This document shows, in pieces, positions 58,868 to 64,000 of a DNA stretch of 64,000 nt; position 1 is the stretch's first letter, and each line of letters opens with the position of its first letter. Made by a program: the position numbers and the translations under genes. The notes beneath the pieces are model-generated. The model was not told the origin of the DNA, ran no database searches, and saw only the letters and a program-made list of their open reading frames with translations. The stretch is from Dugong dugon (Eukaryota; Chordata; Mammalia; Sirenia; Dugongidae): the NCBI GenBank assembly GCA_030035585.1, contig CM057474.1:4706501-4770500 (forward strand), in the 5' to 3' direction.

Positions 58868-59229
58868 TAAAGTGATAATCATTTGTTTTGTCAAAGGGCT
58901 TCTGGTAATAATTCAGGCAGCAGAAATGATTATAATGATTTTTTTCTAATCTACATATAAACTCAAGACTTAAGATTTGTGCTATATTTTAAATTTTAAT
59001 GATGAATGGAAATACTGGAGAGGGGTAGAACTTTATGAACACTCTCATCTTTGTTTCGTTAACCGTGACTGCTGTACTTGATACTACAGCGATGAGCAAT
59101 ACTAAAAGGGATAGGTGACGTTCAGGTTAATTGGCCACTTATTCAATGAATTGCACAGAAACCACAACCAGTTAGGGGTTATGGAATGACCAATGCTTAT
59201 GATCAGATAGGTAAGAAAAAGAACAAATG
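58868..59229. other. AT-rich unique DNA
   Basis: Nothing supported in this stretch. Confidence 0.4.
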
Positions 59230-59239
59230 AGAGAATCTT

Positions 59240-60287
59240 TGTGTGTGTCATGTGCCTTAGGTGAAAGTTTACAGCTCAAGTGACTTTCTCATACAAAAAT
59301 TTATACATACGTTGTTACGGGACCCTGGTTGCTATCCCTATAATGTGACAACGTACTCCCCCATTCCACTCCGGATTTCCTGTGTCCATTCAGCCAGCTC
59401 CTATCCCTTTCTACCTTCTCATCTTGCCTCCGGACAGGAGCTGCCCATTTAGTCTCATGTATCTACTTGAGCTAAGAAACACTCTTCACGAGTATCATTT
59501 TTTGTCTTATACCCATTGCTGTAGAGTCAATTCTGACTCATAGTGACCCTATAGGACAGAATAGAACTGGCCCATAGAGTTTCCAGGGAGCTCCTGGTGA
59601 ATTCGAACTGCCAGCCTTTTGGTTAGCAGCCATAGCACTTAACCACTATGCCAGTAGGGTTTCCTTATGTCTTATAGTCCAGTCTAATCTTTGTCTGAAG
59701 AGCTGGCTTCAAGAATGGTTTCAGTTCTGGGTTAGCAGAGAGTCCGGGGACCATGTGTTCTGGGGTTCCTCTAGTCTCGGTCAGACCATTAAGTCTGGTC
59801 TTTTTATGTGAATTTGAGTTCTGCACCCCACTTTTCTCCTGCTCCATCAGAGACTGTCTGTTGTGTTCCCTGTCAGGGCTGTCATTGGTGATAGCTGGGC
59901 ACCATCTAGTTCTTTTGGTCTCAGGCTTATGGAGTCTCTGGTTTATGTGGCCCTTTTTATCTCTTGGGCTAATATTTTCCTTGTGTCTTTGGTGTTCTTC
60001 ATTCTCCTTTGCTCCAGGTGGGTTGGGACCAATTGATGCATCTTAGATGGCTGTTTGCTAGCTTTTAAGACCTGAGATGCCACTCACCGAAGTGGGATGC
60101 AGAACATTTTGTTAATAAGCTTTGTCATGCCAGTTGACCCAGATGCCCCCTGAAACCATGGTCCCCAGACCCCCACCCCTGCTTCTCTGTCCCTCAAAGT
60201 GTTTGGTTGTGTTCAGGAAACTTCTTAGCTTTTGTTTTAGTCCAGTTGTGCTGACTTCCCCTGTATTGTGTGTTGTCCTTCCATATA
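59240..60287 (-). mobile_element. L1 3' UTR fragment with 10-bp target duplication
   Basis: Minus-strand, 5'-truncated L1 made of 3' UTR, flanked by AGAGAATCTT (59,230-59,239 and 60,288-60,297). A SINE is nested at 59,512-59,667. The short TG-rich left end lacks a strong poly-T. Confidence 0.94.
59512..59667 (-). mobile_element. AfroSINE-like SINE nested in L1
   Basis: Reverse-oriented short-form SINE flanked by TGTCTTATA (59,503-59,511 and 59,668-59,676) copied from the L1 UTR, so it is younger than that L1 fragment. Confidence 0.95.
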
Positions 60288-60297
60288 AGAGAATCTT

Positions 60298-61655
60298 GAT
60301 AGGCATCTTTCAAATTGAACAGAAAGAAGCAGTAGACTGGATAGGAGAAGGAAGTATGATGGATCCTCACACACATGCATGTAGACATGGTTACTGGCTC
60401 TACATATAGCTCAACGTTACTGTGAGCAATTGTATGAATTACAAAAAAAAAGTTGGTTTTAATTAAACTACTAGAGACATTTTTATCTCTTCAAAAAAAA
60501 AAGAAAATTTTACTTCTAAAGTAAGGAGTTGTGAGAAAATAAAGTTGCGAACGATTTTAACTTATTGGGATGAAAACATAGATGGTTAATGACTTCAGAA
60601 GAACTATTTTTAAAACCTCTAAGAATTATGATTACAGCAAGACAGGTAATTTGACTAGCAGCGTCAGAATTCCTCACGATATTCTTTTTAGATACTGAGG
60701 TTCAATCCAAGCCTTGTATTTGGTCGGCTTGGTGTTATTTAATGTATTTCTATCAAAGCACTAGTCAGATTCTGTCTGTTTTCAGTCTATGAGAACCATT
60801 GCTAGCATGCACTGACAGATGTTAAAGAATGTCTGTGGTTAGAATGTCAGAAACCTCTCCAAAGGAAAGTCTTTAAACCATGTCCTTAATGCAGAAATGC
60901 AAAACCAGATTGAATTGCCGTTTGCCTATAGAGCTCAGACATGCAGGCTGGCTGACTGCAGCATGTGGCCTGAGAAGTGTCCAGTGGAAGAGCAGCCGCG
61001 GTAAAGGCTGGAATGGAATCCATTTAGGCCGCAGTTCACGAAGCTCAGGTCAGAGGCAAGCACTTGAAGTTACAAGAAAGGAACACACCACACAGTGAAC
61101 AGAGGAACACAGGCTTTTCATTTTGAATATGCTCATTGGAAACATCCTATTTGCCTTTCAAGACAACAGTGTTCCGTGGTTTTAATATGAAATAGAGATT
61201 TCTGAAAAACTAGTATTTCCTAATTTTAAAAATAGATGTAAGAATAGACATTTTGTGAAGCTGTGGAGATTTTTTTCTCACAATTTAATTTATTGTTACC
61301 ACTGAAAAACTACCATCTTTTCCACTGGAGAATAATTAATGATATGAATGGCAGCAACGTGGATTACACTGTATTTCAAAAGAAAGACATTTTAAGACTA
61401 TATGAAGTGGTAGGTTGGTGCCACTCCTAAAGGGAGTAAGTTTACTGTCCTTGCAAGAAGTCATAGAGGTAATTGAGAAATTAATAAATGGGAGAGCAAA
61501 ATATTTGTGAATTCTTTTATATCACTGTAGTGTCAGGCCAGCACGTTTACTTCCGTGTACCTTAATTCTTCTATCTATAACTTGGAGGAAACTGGAGAAC
61601 TTAATTTTAACTTCACAATATCTAATAAGGCAGTTCAGTCGTCGTGTGTCTAGTA
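60298..61655. other. Unique DNA
   Basis: No gene or dispersed repeat was recognised. A somewhat GC-richer part lies at 60,930-61,100. Confidence 0.4.
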
Positions 61656-61670
61656 CATCATACACAGATT

Positions 61671-62606
61671 GTGTGTGTGTGTCTGTGCTTTAGGTGAAAG
61701 TTTACAGGGCGAATGAATCTCTCATTAAACAATATACAGATTGTTTTGTGACATTGGTTGCCAACCTCACGATGTGTCAGCACTCTTCCCTTCTCTACCC
61801 CAGGTTCCCTGTTTCCATTCATCCAGTTTTCCTGTCCCTTCCTGCCTTCTCATCTTTGCTTTTGGGCTGGTGTGCCCATTAGTCTCATATATGTGATTGA
61901 ACTATAAAGCACGTTCCTCAAGGGTGTTATTGTTGGCCCTATAGACGTCTCTAATCTTTGGCTGAAGGGTGAACCTCAGGAGTGACTTCAGTACTGAGTT
62001 AAAAGAGTGTCTGGGGGCCATACTCTCAGGGTTTCTCCAGTCTCTGTCAGACCAACAAATCTGGTCTTTTGCGTGTGTGTGAATTTGAATTTTGTTCCAT
62101 ATTTTTCCTCCCCCTCTGCCTGGAACCTTCTCTTGTGATCCCTGTCAGAGCAGTTGATGATGGTAGCAGGGCACCATGCAGTTGTTCTGGGCTCAGTCTG
62201 GCAGAGGTTGTGGTAGTTGTGGTCCATTAGTCCTTTGGACGAATCTTTCCCTTGTGTCTTTGGTTTTCTTCATTCTCCTTTGCTCCAGCCAGGATGGGAC
62301 CAGTAGATGTATCTTAGATGGCCACTTTTAAGACCCCAGACGCTACTCACCACAGTCAGATGTAGAACATTTTCTTTATAAACTATGTTATGCCAGTTGA
62401 GCTAGATGTCCCCGAGACCATGGTCCCCAGCCCTTACCAGTTACTCGGTCCCTCAGGGAGTTTGGATGTGTCTGTGGAGCTTCTATGACTTTGCCTTGGT
62501 CAAGTTGTGCTGACTTCCCCAGTATTGTGTACTGTCTTACCCTTCACCAAAATAACCACTTAGCTACTATCTAGTTAGTGTTTTTCCCTCTCCACCCCTC
62601 CCCTCC
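61671..62606 (-). mobile_element. L1 3' UTR fragment with 15-bp target duplication
   Basis: Minus-strand 3' UTR flanked by CATCATACACAGATT (61,656-61,670) and CATCATACAAAGATT (62,607-62,621), 14 of 15 identical. The left end is a short (TG)n in place of poly-T. Its closest relatives here are the copies at 36.7 and 43.3 kb. Confidence 0.95.
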
Positions 62607-62621
62607 CATCATACAAAGATT

Positions 62622-63625
62622 TGAGGAAGAATACAAGAAGTGACAGAAGGGAAAGAATGATTGCTTATTATTGTTGGATCTAAGTAGTAGTATTTATTTA
62701 TTATAATAAGTTATTTCATTGTGCTATTTTTCATGTAAAACTAGTCTTTCTGCCACAGCGTATGCTTATATATTGTGGGACAAGTATGCTTAACTATTTT
62801 TATTTCCAGTTTAAAATTATCTAGAGTTGTGCTGTCATGTGACCATTTAAATTTAGTTAAAATCAAATTCCTTAGTCACACTTAACCATATTTCAGTTGC
62901 TCAGTAACCACATTATATAGAATGATTCCATCATCACAGACAGTTCTGTTAGACAATGGTGTTTTGGTATTGATGATGTTTTAATTAAGTTTTTATCAAT
63001 GCATTTCATTGAAAGGTGAGAACATACATCGTTTGTTCTTAGATGACAGATAGGAGACTAATCTACCAATGGAAAGATTAAGCAAAGGTTAAATTGTAAA
63101 GAAGGTACATTTAACATTAAGTGGCAAAACACAACAAGGAAATTTTTTAAAAAATAGTGTTGACTCAGAAACCATAAGTGGCATTACTTATGATGATGTG
63201 ATTTTCTGAAATAGAAAACAACTCTTGCTAACATTCTGAACAAAGTGAATCTTCCATCAATTTACATAGTAATTGCATTCCTAGAAATTTAGTGTGTAGT
63301 TAAACTATAAAAAAAAACTTTGTATTTATCTTTAACAGACTTAAGTTCTAGGCTTAGATAATTATAAACAGATTTTTCACCCACATCAATGTCTAGCACA
63401 CATTCAAGACACCTGTGTTGTACAGAAAAAAGTCCGTGCATTACAGGATGTCTACATCCCACCCACCCCCACTAAACGCCAAAAGCCCTGATCATTGTGA
63501 CAACCAAAAAGCACTTCTGAACATTTCCAGCACATTTTAGGCAGCCTGGGTTTTATGGTCTAAATATTTAAGATGGTGAACCCATCTAGCCTCTTTAGTT
63601 AAAACATCTGAAACCTGTTCCTTTG
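62622..63625. other. AT-rich DNA with a possible MER-type fragment
   Basis: 62,827-62,965 (starts GTTGTGCTGTC; contains CTTAGTCACACTTAACCA and CAGACAGTTCTGTTAGACA) resembles a small MER-type DNA repeat with inverted ends, but is too diverged to name. The rest is unassigned. Confidence 0.4.
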
Positions 63626-63681
63626 TTAGACACACACACACACACATGCATGCACACACATATGTATATATATATATGTAA
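63626..63681. repeat. CA/TA microsatellite
   Basis: (AC)n from about 63,629, then ATGCATGCACACACATATG and (TA)n to 63,679. Confidence 0.95.
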
Positions 63682-64000
63682 TTTTTAATTGAAAATGTGG
63701 TGCTGCTGTGGACATAATTCTTCTTTAATACCTGTTCTTATTCATTCCTAATAATATTAGACTTATTTAAGTGTCCAGGGATAATGAAAGCAAAATTTCT
63801 TCTTTACCCATATTATGAACTTCTGTCTTATTTACATCAGAAAATAAGGCTGTGGTAGAAGCTAGCTCTGCCACTTACCCATTTCAAGACACTATTATTT
63901 TCTGCTTTGAATTTTTTGTTTATACTATGTGTTTTCATTAATGGAAGCATGCTGAATCATTGAGTGTGTCTGCATTTTGGGTAGTTAGTATGGATTTTTT
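63682..64000. other. AT-rich DNA to window end
   Basis: Nothing was recognised. Confidence 0.4.

Overview
This is a stretch of mammalian nuclear genome built almost entirely from layered transposable elements. I find no intact host protein-coding gene, tRNA, rRNA or CRISPR array. The lineage is most likely Afrotheria, probably elephant or a close relative. The evidence is about 20 copies of a tRNA-headed SINE whose 3' end matches the 3' end of a BovB/RTE-type LINE also present here, plus many copies of one L1 family with a long, distinctive 3' UTR. I recognise these families from general knowledge of elephant repeats; I made no database search.

Layout, left to right. 1-1,215 is a decayed RTE LINE. 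1,594-2,051 is a Tigger-like DNA transposon with TA target duplications, and 2,240-2,715 is an old L1 relic. 2,716-9,668 is mostly non-repetitive, with a SINE/MIR pair near 4 kb. A perfect GC-rich 16-bp minisatellite lies at 9,669-9,906. From 10.2 to 19.8 kb an old minus-strand L1 tract is broken up by SINEs, a younger L1 (11.2-14.2 kb), a MaLR element with two LTRs (14.6-17.2 kb) and a small Tigger-like element. At 20.5-21.15 kb two SINEs and a long TG/TA microsatellite sit together. A 690-bp hAT-like element with 8-bp target duplications occupies 22,186-22,875. A truncated L1 with internal deletions covers 23.96-26.17 kb.

The centrepiece is a nearly full-length 8.4-kb L1 on the minus strand (27,624-36,071). 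It has a 5' UTR with two ~267-bp tandem repeats, ORF1, an unusually long spacer, and ORF2 with endonuclease and reverse transcriptase motifs. All of its reading frames carry stops or frameshifts, so it looks inactive. It split an older plus-strand L1, and a SINE used the same 11-base target, leaving three copies of that target.

The right half (36.6-64 kb) holds L1 3'-end fragments, several with clear target duplications, two solo MaLR LTRs with 5-bp duplications, MIR, L2 and CR1/L3 relics, more SINEs and RTE tails. Between them lie AT-rich unique stretches. One region at 49.4-49.9 kb is CpG-richer and contains nested dyad symmetry; it is the best candidate here for host regulatory DNA.

The elements work as two retrotransposition partnerships: RTE with the tail-matched SINEs, and L1 acting on its own copies. 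Nearly every L1 segment lies on the minus strand, which would fit an intron of a plus-strand gene, but no exon supports this.
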